Source of the DNA: Eudorina sp. 2006-703-Eu-15
Taxonomy: Eukaryota > Chlorophyta > Chlorophyceae > Chlamydomonadales > Volvocaceae
NCBI GenBank assembly: GCA_003117195.1
Contig: BDSI01000180.1
Location: 126,441 to 190,440, forward strand
Length of the DNA stretch: 64,000 nt
Direction of reading: 5' to 3'
Shown: one piece after another, positions 28,800-42,533 of the stretch
How the letters are laid out: each line of letters opens with the position of its first letter
Numbering within the stretch: the stretch's first letter is position 1
Position numbers and translations under genes: made by a program
The notes under the pieces: model-generated
Seen by the model: only the letters and a program-made list of their open reading frames with translations
What the model was told of the DNA's origin: nothing
Database searches by the model: none

Positions 28800-30790
28800 T
28801 CCTCCCTTCACGGATGGACGGACCGCATGCAGCCTTACTTGCTTTCTTTCCTTCGCTCGATTGCTTGGCTGGATATCGGGTACGTAAATCATTTAATACG
28901 CATTATACGCGTACAGGCAACCGCAGGGCACTACCAGCCAGCCACGTCCATTGCACACGCAGCACGCTCTCCGCCCTGCCCTGCCCTGCCTGCCCGCCGA
29001 ATACTTGATGAATCCAACACACGCACACACACGCACTGACCTGGGCGCGCGCGGTTATAGGTGGGCTTGTGAAACACACGCACGTAAGCACTACGTACAA
29101 GCACGCACGCATGGGCCTGATACGGTATGATGATGTTCAAATTTGTTTCAGCGCTACCCTAAATAAAAAAAATTAAAGACCGCGCGACAGTCGCTCGTCT
29201 ACGTACGTAGATAGTGCGTCGGTCCGTTCGCCCGTGTGCGTGCCCCATGCATATACAATAAACGACTGCGTGGCGAGATACTTCTAGCTCCTCTGGTTAC
29301 ATTTGTTCGAAAACAACACGCCCTGCAACGACAACCACACCGCTACGACCTGCAAGGGACACCCGTTAGCATTTTGTTCGACGCTGGACCAGTGGCCGGT
29401 TGTTGCTGCAATGTCCGAACCGTCCGTTGCTGCAATGTCCGAACCACGCTGCCCACCCGAAGGGTGTACTCTCCCGGGCGGGCGGGCGGGACTATGCCCC
29501 GGCATAGGGGCAACAGCAATTATTATAATTAGCAACAACGGCAGATACCGAGTCGCAACCCAGCCGCCGCTGAACAAGCTGCGATGGCTCTGCCGTGCTG
29601 TACCGTGGCGTACCACCGTACAACCGAAATCATTTCACCAATCGTCGCTAGAACCTGACTTCCCTGCTATTCATACTTCATTGCTAGAGAAGTCAACGTG
29701 TAGAGGCACGTACATAGTGCTGACCATAATACATGCATGCACGATCTAATGTATTTCGCCCCACGCACGCAATTACCCCACGCAGCCATCAAATCCGGCT
29801 AATCCGGCACGCATCGCCAAAATAAGGGAACATACAAGCAATGGTACGCACGTACGTACGTACAAGCTGATCGCTGGCGGCACCTCGCTCCGCGTGCGGT
29901 GCCTTCTGATACTTCTGATCGGATGACGGTCAACTAACTTATCACACGCATCAAGCAATCAATAACACACCATCCAGCAGCCAGCAGCAACACCTACCTT
30001 GCGACCCCCCCCCTGCATGCGTGCATGCCGCGCAAATAGTGCAAATAATCATCATACATACATCGGAACCACGCACGCACATACATAATCACGTTTCCGT
30101 CGTCTCAGCGAGGCGAGCGTGCGTGTCCGTATAGTCCGTACGTGGTGATAGATGACATCGATCAGCAGGTCGCCGCCGTGTGTATAATAAGCAAGCCTGC
30201 TGTGTATATAGTTAGCCGAATGCATGCGTGCATGTCGCAAGTGGCGAGGCCCATCCATCAACCGGACCGCTGAACTGAGTTCTCAATTTGAGGCACATAT
30301 ATAAAAACAAACAAATAAATATCATGAGTCATCTGCTGAGCTCATCAGCATATGCATGCAGCAGATTAATGAGGGAATGAAGAGGATGGATGCATTGAGA
30401 TAGATAGATAAATAGATAGATAGATAAGTACTCCAGGCAGGGTAGCGGATGTACCTAGGCGGTTGATGATTAGCGATCGGCAATCACGGACTTGGCCGCC
30501 GTACGTGCCGCCGTGCTTTCGTGTTGAATGTACGACGGAAGATGCGCTAGCTTCGTATATCTCCGTACGCAAATCACCCTAAGCCCATAGTATCAAGCCA
30601 CGCACCCAGTGAGGTATGTTGGGCAACTAGGTACGTGGAGCGTGACTGACTGACCGACCGACCCTTTAGACCTTCTCGCGCCAGCGTGCGTGCTCGGAGC
30701 GCGCGCGCGTGACCGTTATTGCGTGATTTAGTTGCTCATGTATCGATCGTAAGATCTGCATGTATGGTTACTATACATGGTTGCGTACCA
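28800..30790. repeat. Duplicated block flank, copy 2 (paired with 55390-57180)
   Basis: Long colinear similarity to 55390-57180: CCTTCACGGATGGA, CACTACCAGCCAGCCACGTC, GACATCGATCAGCAGGTCGCC, TTAGCCGAATGCATG, TTTCAATTTGAGGCACAT-like and GACCGTTATTGCG blocks occur in the same order. The region lies beyond the 3' end of the minus-strand kinase-like gene in both copies, so duplication extended past the gene. Copy 2 has an extra segment at about 29281-29695 and lacks the long CGAC array of copy 3. Confidence 0.8.
29281..29695. other. About 415-bp segment present only in block copy 2
   Basis: Sequence on both sides (GACTGCGTGGCGAGA before, GTGCTGACCAT after) continues without it in copy 3 near 55770-55810. 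The segment starts ACTTCTAGC and ends GCTAGAGAAGT, an imperfect inverted pair, so it may be an inserted element. A plus-strand Cys-rich frame (29303-29749) crosses it but has no domain I recognise. Confidence 0.45.
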
Positions 30791-30879
30791 CCCCACACCG
30801 CACTACCGCCCTACCTCGATCGATACCCCGAAATCCCCCACACACCCCACGCACCCCACGCACCCGCCCCTCGTCTCCA

Positions 30880-31680
30880 CCTTCATCGCCTTCGGCCCCG
30901 CTCTGGTCCGCCAGGTCAAGGGCATCCCCATGGGTATCTCCGCCGCTCCCTTCATCGCTAATCTGTTCCTCGCCTGGTATGAGTAATGCTTCCTGCTGCA
31001 ACGCGACCAACCCAACGTCACCCCCCCCCGGGAAAGCTATCCTCACCCGTTTCCAGTACCCCCTCCGATATCTCGATGACCTCCTATCCCTACACAACCC
31101 CTATATCGGCGCCTACCTCTCCGTCCCGCGCCACGGTTATTGGCAACCTCCACGGCATCTACCCGCCCGAGCTCTCCGCCACTCCACAACGCCATGACCA
31201 CCTCCCCGCCGGCTCCATCCCCTTCCTGGACATCCTCCTCGTTCACAGCCCCCACGCTGACGGCCGCCGCTACCTCACCCAACTTTGCGACAAACGCGTG
31301 CAACCCGCCTTCGCCAACGTCCGCCTCTCCCGCTTTGTCGCCCGCGATTCCAACGTCAACGAGGCCTGCAAGCGCAACATCTTCACGGGCCAGCTCCACC
31401 GCCTTCGGCGGGTCATCTCCTGCCCCGATAATTTCTGTGCCGAAATCGCCCTCCTCATCCGCGCCCTCGTTTCCCAAGGTTACCCGCGCAAGCGCCTCCT
31501 CGCCCAGTTCGTCAAGCTGCTCGCGGCCGTCCCCCAGACCTTCTACTTCGCGCGACGCTCCACCCACATGGATATGCTGGCGATCGTCCACATCCATCTG
31601 CGCGATCCCTCCGCCGCCCCGCCCGCCCCCGGCCCGGCCCCTGACCGCCCGCTCCTTCGCCCCCGCACCGTCGGTGAGTT
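30880..31680 (+). pseudogene. Penelope-like reverse transcriptase fragment
   Basis: Three plus-strand frames in succession give one RT-like protein: RQVKGIPMGISAAPFIANLF (motif B region) then LAWYE; LRYLDDLLSLHNP (motif C, with LDD); then IPFLDILL, LCDKRVQPAF, GQLHRLRRVISC and LLIRALVSQGYPRKRLL. This order matches Penelope-like elements rather than LINEs or LTR elements, though that assignment is from motif order only. There is no 5' half and at least two frameshifts occur. The fragment interrupts the duplicated block: flanking sequence at about 30866 and 32375 is contiguous in the other copy at about 57230-57280. Confidence 0.65.
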
Positions 31681-32668
31681 GGCGGCTATCCCCTCAACGT
31701 TCCAACGGGCGCGGCTGTGTGACGGCGTGGGTCTGTTTGACGGCGCGGGTCGGCTTCGGGCCCGTGCTGGGTTTCGCTTGCGTATGCCCTCCAGGCCGGC
31801 GTCGGGTTTCGTGTGAGAGTGCCCTCCGGCGCGCGGCCCCCGGGCCGGCCCGGCCGTGTCGCCCCCAACCTGTAACCGTTACGACGTCTTCGCCTCCCCG
31901 CCCCTCTCTCTCACCCCCGCGGCACCTCACCCCGCACCGCACGTACCCAGCACAGCCCGCCCGACCGCCCTAGGCACGCCACCACGCGGCACCCCACATG
32001 CAGGGGCTGCCCCGCTACGACCGGGCACGGTGGGGAGCCATATTCCGAACGTGGCCCGCCACCCGGTCGTCCGTCCCCGTGTCCCTGCCCCATGCTTGCT
32101 CCCCCTGTCGTACATGTCGTACGGCCTCCCGTCCCCGTCCCATATCCCACTCCCCCTCGTCCGCGCCGCGCTGCCGCCCCGCCATTCTCGCGTACTGCAT
32201 TCTTTTTGATGTTTCCTTTTTGTCATTCCGTACAATACGTAGTTGCTATCTTTCCGTTGCTATGCAGGTACCGCACGTAAGTATACTGAGTTATGCTGGG
32301 TGTGCCCGGGTTCGTTCTTCGGGTTTATTTCTTTTGTCAATTTAACCCGCCCCTCTCCCTTCCCGGGACACAATAATACACACACCATACATGCATAATA
32401 CACGTCACGCACCGCTGTGCCGCCCTAGATAGATAGCAAATCCAGCACGTGCGTAGACAGCATAGCGGCGAGCGACGCACATAACATACACCGACGGACA
32501 CATCTTCGCAGCAGTAGTGTCGACGACGATGGCGGCTTGTTATAAGTCAGCTATGCTATGCTATGCATGGCGGCCAACTAGCATGGCTGCTTGGTGTTCA
32601 GTTGTGTTGGTTGTTGGTGCTGCTGCTGTTGCGCATCATCATCATCATCGGCATCGTCACGCCGTCAG

Positions 32669-35600
32669 CTACGTCAGCATTCCGCCGGGCCCAAAATAAT
32701 GGCAGTAGGCGGCAGCGCTGCCACCGCCGCCACCGATGCCAGTAGTAGCGCTGAAGCAGGGCCTGGCGGCGGCGGTGGCGGCGGCGGCGGCGGCGGCGGC
32801 GGGTGACACACACTGCTTGGCTGTACTGATCTTGATGAAGGCGTCGCTGTCGTGCCTTTCACTACTCTCACTCATGGGCATTACAGGCCGCGGCGGCGCG
32901 CCCTGCTGCTGTACAATGTCGTACACGTCTGAAAAATACGGCGAGTGGAGGATCTCGTCCATGGAGGGCCGTTCGCCAGGCGCCAGGCGCAGGCAGGTCT
33001 CCAGCAGCTCCACTAGGTGTGGTTGGCGGGCGGCACAGGCATGCCCCAGCCTTTCGGCGATGAAGGCGTGCGGGTTGTACGGCGGCAGGCTGCACGCACG
33101 AGGCGGGGCGGGCGGCGGCGGGCAGGCCATTATTACTGACAAATAGATTTGCAGTAGATAGAGCGGGTCTCCATCCATTTCGTTCTCGCCGGCGCTGCTG
33201 TATTACCGCGCTCTCCGCCGCTTAGATTGGTTACAATTAAAAAACGAGCGGTCGATCGTACATATACCTATTTCATTAACACAATTACGCACGGTTTCCC
33301 TTATGACTATTATGACAACCGTCGACGGGTTGTAGTTCTTGATGACATCGATCGAAGGATAGGACGAAGACCAGTGAGCGAGGTTATAAGCGAGGCGGCG
33401 GCCCTAGCTAGCTTGGGATGTTTGGGATGGTTCCATCCCCTACGTAGATTTCCACAAGAGGCGCCGCCGCTTCCGTCCTTAAAAAATGCATGTACCGAAA
33501 GCACGCATGTACACGCATGCACGCACGCTATGCGGCCATGCATACAATTTTTATTTTACGAAGTCCTTCGAACGGTGAATGCGAATGACGAGGTATGTAA
33601 ACGCGCCCTTGCCTGGTAGCTCGGTGGTCATGCATGAAGCGCGTGTTTGCATTGCGTGGATGTATGCTTGCAGCCCATGTATGTATCAAACCCACGCCCG
33701 CCGCACGTTCGTTTCGCAGAAGTCCCGCCGTACCATCCAAACCAATCATCAAGCACGCAGCAGTCTACACAACCACGCACCGTACACACATGATGATATA
33801 TTTCCCAAATGAATTAGATAGCTAATAATCTGGCACATACACACACCTACCGAGCACGCATACGTACGCCATCAATTACATCATTATTCAACAGCACGAT
33901 TCACGCGCATACATGTAATACATACGTACACACAAATGTATACATACACCTGCTCGCTCCCTGATAACAAATAAATATTTTAATTTTTATTACCAGCGGG
34001 TGTGGCTTCCTCGCACGCACGATCGACCACGCAGGCACTCACTCGACATCACGTGTGGTATGCCCGTCCGCTGGCAGCCCCGCGCGCACGGCGCGTGCAC
34101 CGAGCACATTAAGCACATACATACACCGAGCGACCCAGTCAGCCAGCAGCCACCCACACGCACCTTCCGATGCTCATGGAGCGATACAGCTGGTCCACGA
34201 GGTCCCGACCCGGAACCAGCGGCCGGCCGGACGCCAGCTCCGAGACCGTACAAGCGTACGACCACACATCTGCACACATGCGTGCATCAGGCGCATCCGT
34301 CGAGCGCATGTATGATTTGGTATATATATGGTATATATGGTATATATTATATGGTGTATATATATGGTGTATATATATGGTGTATATATACATGGTGTAT
34401 ATATATAGATATATATATAGATATATGTTTTTTAGGATGTTACAGCGGACCCCGCGGGTCACCCCGGCGACAGCCGAGGCTTCCTCACCATATATACACT
34501 GCCTAAATGGTATATATATATATGGTTATGTATATATGGATATATACGTATATATACATATATACAGTATATATGTATATATGTTGATTGGGGTGCGTGG
34601 TCACAAACAAATGATCTGTATCTAGCTAGTAAACGGCGGTAGATAGATGCGCCGTCGCTCGTCCCCCGTCTTGCTTGCTTGCTTTGATGCACCGGGTTGC
34701 GTGCGTTAGTTGCGTGCGTCAGCGGCGGGGTGTCGGAGCTGGCGTGCTGGCCGCCGGCATACGTACAACGAAAATGTACAACGAACGAACGAATGAAGCG
34801 CGCGTGAAGCAGTAGTGGTCGTTGAGTGCATGTTTTTCATGTATGCTCGCTGCAGCAGCAGCTAGCGTACCTACCCGTGGCCCAGCTGCAGCGTCCGCCA
34901 GTCAGCAACTCGGGCGCCCAGTACCAATAGTGGTGGTGGTGGTGGTGGTGGTGGGTGCCTTGTTTGCTGCGTGCGGCGGGTGGGCGGGTGGGCGGATACG
35001 TGCAGACACACATAAGCAAATGAACACGCAAATAAACGCAGACGCATACGTGATATATGCATGCATAAATGGATCGACCGACAAACACAGTCGTGCGTGT
35101 GTGCGTGCGTTGACATGGTCACAAGCTGGCAGGGGCAAAGCTAGCTCTTGGGATCATGTTGTAATGCTATCTACCCGCCCACCCCATCTTGAAGGTGCAG
35201 GATGATCGTCTTATGTGCACATGGCCCTGTGCCGTCAGGCCAGGGTAGTTAATCGAAGCCCTGTGATGAGCGTTCAGCAATAGTAGATATATAGTGGGCC
35301 GACATAGGTGCCATTGATAGGGTAGGGCGGTTTTTCGGCCCGATGGGCCCGTACGTACGGGCAGGCCCTTGATGCATGATGGCTCGCGAGCCCCCGTGCG
35401 TGCGTGGCTCTCCAAGACTACGGGCCACCGCTGGAGACGTGAGCCCGCCTTGATTGGGGTGGTGGTTCACTAATAGGGGCGCCCTGGTGGTTAACTCTCC
35501 CGCCCTGAGCGGGCTTCATCCCTGGCGGCTGAGGTTGGTTCTCGGGTAGGAACGGGGTGGTTCTAGTGGTTCCCTGGTAGTGTGGGCACGGGGAATGTTT

Positions 35601-36545
35601 CGGTGCACTTGTGGAGCCTACCTACCTGTCTGGTGCACCATGGTGGTGCAGTTTCGTTTATGCAGTGTATGGCTGGTGAGGAAACTTCGGCTGTCATCAC
35701 CGAGGATGACCCGCGGGGTCCGCTGTAATAACATCCTTAATAATTACACCCCCTCGCTCTAGTCGTTTCATTCGTTCACATTTTTTATTACCACATGTAA
35801 TGCACAGCAGCTAAGCTAGTTACCTATCTAGATAGTTACCTTACCTCACGCGCCTTGCCGAGCCACCGCCGCTGGCAGAAGCGCTCGTTGTCAGCAGCGT
35901 CAGCTTGATGTGGCCCACGCCGCCTCCAGCTGATGATGATGATGAGTCATCCAGGAGCAGCAGGCTGGAGGGGCTCAAGTGACCATGTACGACCTACAGA
36001 TAGATAGACACGTGCCAAACGCAAATAAACATCGATGCGCGGAACCGACGTAAAACTAATGCGTGTGTGGGTACGTACGTACGTAGATAGGGTAACGTAC
36101 GCGATATATACCCTATATACCCTAGATAGGGTACGCGTATGTTACGTACGTAGTGCGTTGTGTCTGACGGACGACGCATGGATGGACTGGTTTTCAACGA
36201 AATTGTAACGTACGTACGTGCGTGCAAATCTCTAAAATATATAAAATAAAATAAACTCTACGCACGCTGTCTGGCTCGCTCCAAGTAGGCATGGCCCGGC
36301 GCGCGACGTACATACGTTTAGCCGCCGCATACTCCGCACCCTTGCCGATCGAGGTCATGCACGCAGGTCCATCGATACCATACACACCCACTCAGCTAAT
36401 AATAACCCAGCCACGCACCCGCCGCACCGAAATAATGAGACGAAATGAGGCCTCTGAGCCCTTATTACCCGTTTCCCGTGCAGGTGTCGTAACGCCAGCG
36501 CCAACTGCCACGCCATCAGCTTCACCTCCCGACCAGAGAACCCGC
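32669..36545 (-). CDS. Protein-kinase-like gene, copy 2 (predicted pseudokinase)
   Basis: Minus-strand exons matching copy 1: about 36545-36469 (FSGREVKLMAWQLALALRHLH), 35845-35993 (HGHLSPSSLLLLDD, then IKLTLLTTSAS), 34875-34966 (poly-His then YWYWAPELLTGG), 34164-34269 (DVWSYACTVSELASGRPL) and 32669-33089 (GERPSMDEILHSPYFSDV, then YDIVQQQGAP and an Ala/Gly-rich tail). Exon phases are the same as in copies 1 and 3. The HRD Asp is replaced by His and DFG by TTS, so catalysis is unlikely. The exon at 36545 lacks the acceptor AG seen in copy 1 (CTCAAT replaces ACGCAG), so its 5' part may be mis-spliced or dead. Low-complexity Ala/Thr/Gln frames at 36788-37330 and 38565-39131 may belong to 5' exons. 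Confidence 0.58.
34319..34590. repeat. TATATGG/TATA-rich microsatellite cluster
   Basis: Two runs of alternating TATATGG and TATATA motifs (34319-34430 and 34508-34590) flank a 70-base copy of the GTTACAGCGGACCCC repeat. All lie in an intron of kinase-like copy 2. Confidence 0.85.
34437..34505 (+). repeat. GTTACAGCGGACCCC repeat, copy 1
   Basis: The segment runs AGGATGTTACAGCGGACCCC, GCGGGTCA, GACAGCCGAGGCTTCCTCACC and is shared with 58092-58180 (same strand) and 35440-35745 (opposite strand). It is intronic. Confidence 0.75.
35440..35745 (-). mobile_element. Longest copy of the GTTACAGCGGACCCC repeat (inverted)
   Basis: The right half reads as the complement of the copies at 34437 and 58092, ending in TAATAACATCCTTAATAATT. 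The left part extends further (CACCATGGTG, GGAACCACTAGAACC on the minus strand) than the other copies. An AT-rich TTAATAAT end suggests a short retroposon tail. No coding potential seen. Confidence 0.55.
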
Positions 36546-38176
<1,631 letters not shown>

Positions 38177-39131
38177 GGTTCGGTACAATCGGTACGCGCA
38201 CGCAATGTATGCAACTGGCTAACGCAACGAGTGAACAAAGGAAGGGGCATGCGATCGACTGCGTGATAGATAGATCGATGTATGTATGTATCGCGGCGCG
38301 TGATCAAGCAAGTTTATGCATATCAAGCCAGCGCAGAGAGCCCTGCTGGATGGATGGATCCCACCCGCCGCCGCCGGCGGGTGGTCCGTCCGTCCGTCCA
38401 CCGGCGGGACCAAATAAATACACACTATGCATACATGGCGTGTGCGTGCATGCGCGCGTGGTCGGTGGAGTCTGGGTCGGTCCATCCATTATTCGAAACC
38501 GCGCGATGTATAAACGGGGGGTAGGTGGAAGTCCCATCTGGGATCCCACGCATTTCCCAGCCGTTTAGCTAGCAGCCGGTGACACGCAGGATCGACGAAT
38601 CCCGCTGCTGATATTCCCGCCGCGCGCGCGCCCCCGACCGACAGGTCGACCGACCTGCTGGCGATGGTCTTGTCTTGCACCCGCTACAAGGTGGACCCGT
38701 TCTGCTGGACTAGCTGGAGCTCCACCCGTTGTTGATGACGCCGAAGAGGCGGTTGCGGCGGCGGACTGCTGCTGGCGGCGGGCGATGTCCTGGTGGTGGT
38801 GAGCGGCAGCAGTGTCCGCCGTCATCGTCATCGCTGCCGTCGTCGTCGTCGCCGCCGCCGCCGTCGTCGCCGTCGTCGTTGTTGTCGGCGGCAGCGGCGG
38901 CAGCGGCGGCGGTGTGGCCGCCGCCGCCGCCGCCTGCAGCTGTACGTCATCAACAGCCTCCCAATCGAGCAGCCACCGCCGCCAGGCAGCGCCGCGCCGT
39001 CGACACCACTTCTTCATCACGGATACCTGCGAGGGTATGTGTTGGCATCTATCTACATACAAGTACCAACCAGTAGATAGTGAGCCAATCAATGCAGGGC
39101 ACTCTGCAGGTGTACAACGGATGGAGTCCAA
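38177..39131 (-). other. Possible 5' exon of kinase-like copy 2
   Basis: On the minus strand an acceptor-like CCCTCGCAG near 39030 precedes GGTATCCGTGATGAAGAAG, which aligns with GGTATTATGATGAGGAGCTG in the 5' open region of copy 1 (about 20425-20405). Ala/Thr-rich low-complexity sequence follows. This supports a shared 5' exon, but frames differ and I cannot fix its ends. Confidence 0.35.
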
Positions 39132-41384
39132 CGGTATACATTGCTTTCACTGGCGGCGTACCAACGTGCGTGTAGTACAATAACTGTGTACGACGTGTCG
39201 TACGTGATTTGATGGCGGATCGCTCTCTTAGTCGTCCGACAACAGCAGCGCCCGTTGGGTGTATGTATGTGCGGAAGGCTTGCATGCATATGGAGCTGTA
39301 TTATGTATCGTACGGAATGACGGATGGACGTATTTATTAGCGAGCACACAGGTAGGCGCGCGCGGCGGTCCGTAGCACGCACGCATTCGGTACGTTCAAG
39401 CGAGCAAGGGCCGCTTTATTTCCGCCGCCAAGTGAGACCATGCCTAACTACGACAGAACATCTTCAGTGAAAGTCCGCGAGCGACACTGCCGCAGTTCCA
39501 GGCAGTTAGCGGAAGCCTGCCGACGACGACATGCTCGGCTTAAACCGCCCGACTGGCCACAACAGCGAAACAATTAATCTGTTCGTCTATACGAGCTGAA
39601 TTTTGTTCCAGTCCTTGGTGTACATGTTAGAGCGCTGCAGATGTGCACTCGGCGGGTGCACATTGATGCAGGTTGCCCGCACGCCGCGCGAGGATTCTTG
39701 TTCCAAACAGCCGCCGGATGCATGTCTGAGCTGGCATGATTTTGAATTACTTACCGGGTTGCCTTCAGAAGTCATGGCGCACGCGAATACGAAGTTTGTT
39801 ACAGCCACGCTCGGTGCTGACCTAAACCCAACGTGAGCTTCAAAAAGGTGTACACGCAGTCAATTTTGACGGAAGGAGATGTAGAGATTTCTGAAAAAAT
39901 ATGTGATAACAGGCCTACAGTCAGGGAAAATAAATCAACTGACTGTCGTGGATGCCGTATGTTAGAGTAACCCAAACCTGAGATATGCTACAGGCTTTCG
40001 CTAACCTACTGAAATATTTATAACTTCATGCCTAACAAGTTTATGGAGTGCAGAATGGATGGCATATGTGTAGGCAATGAACCTGAACACGTCCGAACAG
40101 GGATGTAGTGTCGCGAACAAAAGTACGAATGATGATAACAATGGCAGGCGTATCATTATGGCGCCACGCTTGCGGTCTCAGATACTTACTTTTCATCTCC
40201 AGGGTTACGATCTACGGTATCCTGCACGGTCTTGCACTTCTCGTCGCATGTGACTAACCACTAACAGGTACTATGCAAACAAATAAATATGGATCAGCTG
40301 TCAGAAGAATGCCATGTTTGTTGCCCGAGGGGTTCCGGAACCCTCGGAACCTCTCGCAAGCTCTCGCATGTGGACGTATGATCCAGGCCAAGCAACGTAA
40401 CAATATGATAGGTAATTATTTACACAATTCCTTGCCTGAACACATTCCACGGACAGTCAATCTGGCTACTGGTTAATGCATCCGTGGACGAGGCCTTACT
40501 TACGAACAGGACGAATCCACTCTAACCGTAATCCCTGAGCAATGAGAATTAAAATTGCGCAGTGCAAAATCTTTTTGCTCAGATATCAAATGTTCACGTT
40601 TGCTTACCTGGGGGCCTTTCCCTCGTCCATCCGGTTACTTTGGTCTCGTCCTGACCTGGTCCTGTATCGTCCACGCAGGACGACGCATAATCGCCCGTCT
40701 TGCACTGACCAGAGATTCGCGGTCTGACAATTTGCTTCACTATCAGCGTGATATTTTAGGGTTCCAGCTCATGGTTATACGAATTCACCCATTGTTGCAC
40801 CGGACGACGTCACCCTCACTCACTCAGTGTGTACCCAGACAGACCCCAAAAGCAGCAACATACAACAAGGTCACCCTGAACCTAAACGAAATGCTATACA
40901 TATTGGCGCCAACCGCCGAAACAACTATCCTTGATTACCGACCCTTGGTGCACCTTGTTAGCGTACATAATCTTGGTTGCTTAGACGACGGTCCCGCCCT
41001 TACCTTCATACATTACTTAAATAATTTCATTCAGGATGTGTCTAGATGACCAAAGATGTCGCCCTGCGGTGTTCGTGTCTGGCGGTCGCGCGGTGGTTTT
41101 AGTCCGGCCTGGTCCGGCGAATGAACGCGGCATTGAGCTTGAAAAGTAGGGGAATCATGGTTACCAATAATTCCTGCATGAAGCAAATCCTATTTTGCAC
41201 AATTGATTGGAGCTGGACACAGGTCATCCGCGCGCGTGTCGCGCGCTGGATTGTGATGTCCCAATCAAACGGATGAACATCCTATCTATGGTGCGGTTGC
41301 AGCTGAGTTGGGTTCAAGGTTTATTTGTGGTAAATAACTTCCGAATTCCCGGCTGAAGGTTGGCCATGTATGGCCATAGGAATT
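39132..41384. other. No recognisable gene
   Basis: The longest frame is 40555-41049 on the plus strand (164 codons), without recognisable domain, signal peptide or repeat. Composition is AT richer than the flanks. It may be old transposon sequence. Confidence 0.35.
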
Positions 41385-41785
41385 TGCGGTAGGTGGGTGC
41401 ACATCCGATTCGCCCGAAACAAGCCCACACAGACGCAGTTACGAACGAACTAAGCTATGACAGCGTGTTCTTCTAGAACTCAAGCTAGACCACGCACGGC
41501 TTGCTGCGAGACCAGACAAGCGGCGAGCCGCGAGCGAGATGGTTGGCGGGCGCTTGAACTACTTAGAACCTAGCCTTTGACCCTGGCTGGCTGGACTGAC
41601 TGGCTAACTGCAGGAAGCTTGCCTGCTGGTCAACCTCCGCTGTTGAAAGCTGGCATCAGGTCACCAAGCCAGCAGCAGCTTGAAACATGACTGGCTTGCT
41701 TGGGCGCTGGCTGGCGAAATGGTGACCTCCGTTGGTAAAGAAAAAAAGGGTTTGTTCGGGCACACGACTGCTTGCCTGTGTGCAC
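41385..41785 (+). repeat. Direct repeat R1 flanking the large LINE
   Basis: TGCGGTAGGTGGGTGCACAT through GCCTGTGTGCAC matches 53986-54513 in the same orientation with scattered substitutions and indels. The copy ends exactly where the LINE-specific sequence begins, and its partner begins directly behind the LINE tail. Confidence 0.9.
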
Positions 41786-42111
41786 TTCTCTAGAGATGGC
41801 CCGTGCGTAGTCGACAAATGCAAACGACACGACGAGTCAACGCGCAACAACGAGCGCTGGGGAGTGAAAGTAAGTCGCACTTTTCGGAGACACGGTACGC
41901 AGCAATGCATCTTCTTGTTTTGCTTGCGCTAACTGTGTTTCTTTGGGGCGCGGAGGACCGCTCCGTAACTTAGGCGGATTCAATGGATGAGCTCAAGGGC
42001 TTGGTGCGAGGTGTGCACACCGATGAGTACCGATGACACAGGAGCCACCCACAATGGCACAATGGCACAAGGCAGCCACTGAGCCGAAGTTGCACGACAG
42101 GGGCAGCGCCT

Positions 42112-42532
42112 GTGGGGACGGTGCAACCCGCTGAATATGACAACCCTAGCCCTGCGTATCGGAAGACTGGTTACAGGATCGTATCCAGGATGGATTGGAA
42201 GTTAATCCCACAGCACGCTAACGAACGCCATGTAGGCTCTCTGTCGTACGGCATCCTATCGCCACCCCCCTGGGCACCTGCACTCACATGCGTGCTGTCG
42301 GCTGCACGGGCCACCATCCTGACATGTTGTGCCGTATACTGCAGACTGCTTCATCCAATCCCAAAACTAGTCGTCCATGCTATCACATACTCTGTCATAG
42401 GGATGAGCTACTGCACCGCTGCCGCCGGCCGCCGTTTGGACTTTCAGATGCCGCCTTATGCGAACGATGACCCACCGAATTCCACTTCACGACAAAGTGT
42501 CCCAGCTAACGTGCGGGAGCCTCCTAGTCATG
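42112..42532 (+). pseudogene. LINE N-terminal segment, interrupted by nested element
   Basis: An open frame from ATG 42112 runs into the insertion site of the minus-strand element and continues after it at 43792 for 21 codons. A second frame from 43788 gives 67 further codons. The protein has a moderately hydrophobic stretch but no domain I recognise. It could be a first open reading frame of the LINE. Confidence 0.45.
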
Positions 42533-42533
42533 A
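42518..42533 (+). repeat. 16-bp target-site duplication, left copy
   Basis: AGCCTCCTAGTCATGA, identical to 43776-43791, bordering the nested minus-strand element. Confidence 0.93.

Noticed and set aside
30803..31097. Minus-strand open frames opposite the Penelope-like fragment
   Set aside because: Plus-strand frames carry the ordered RT motifs; the minus frames are compositional shadows.
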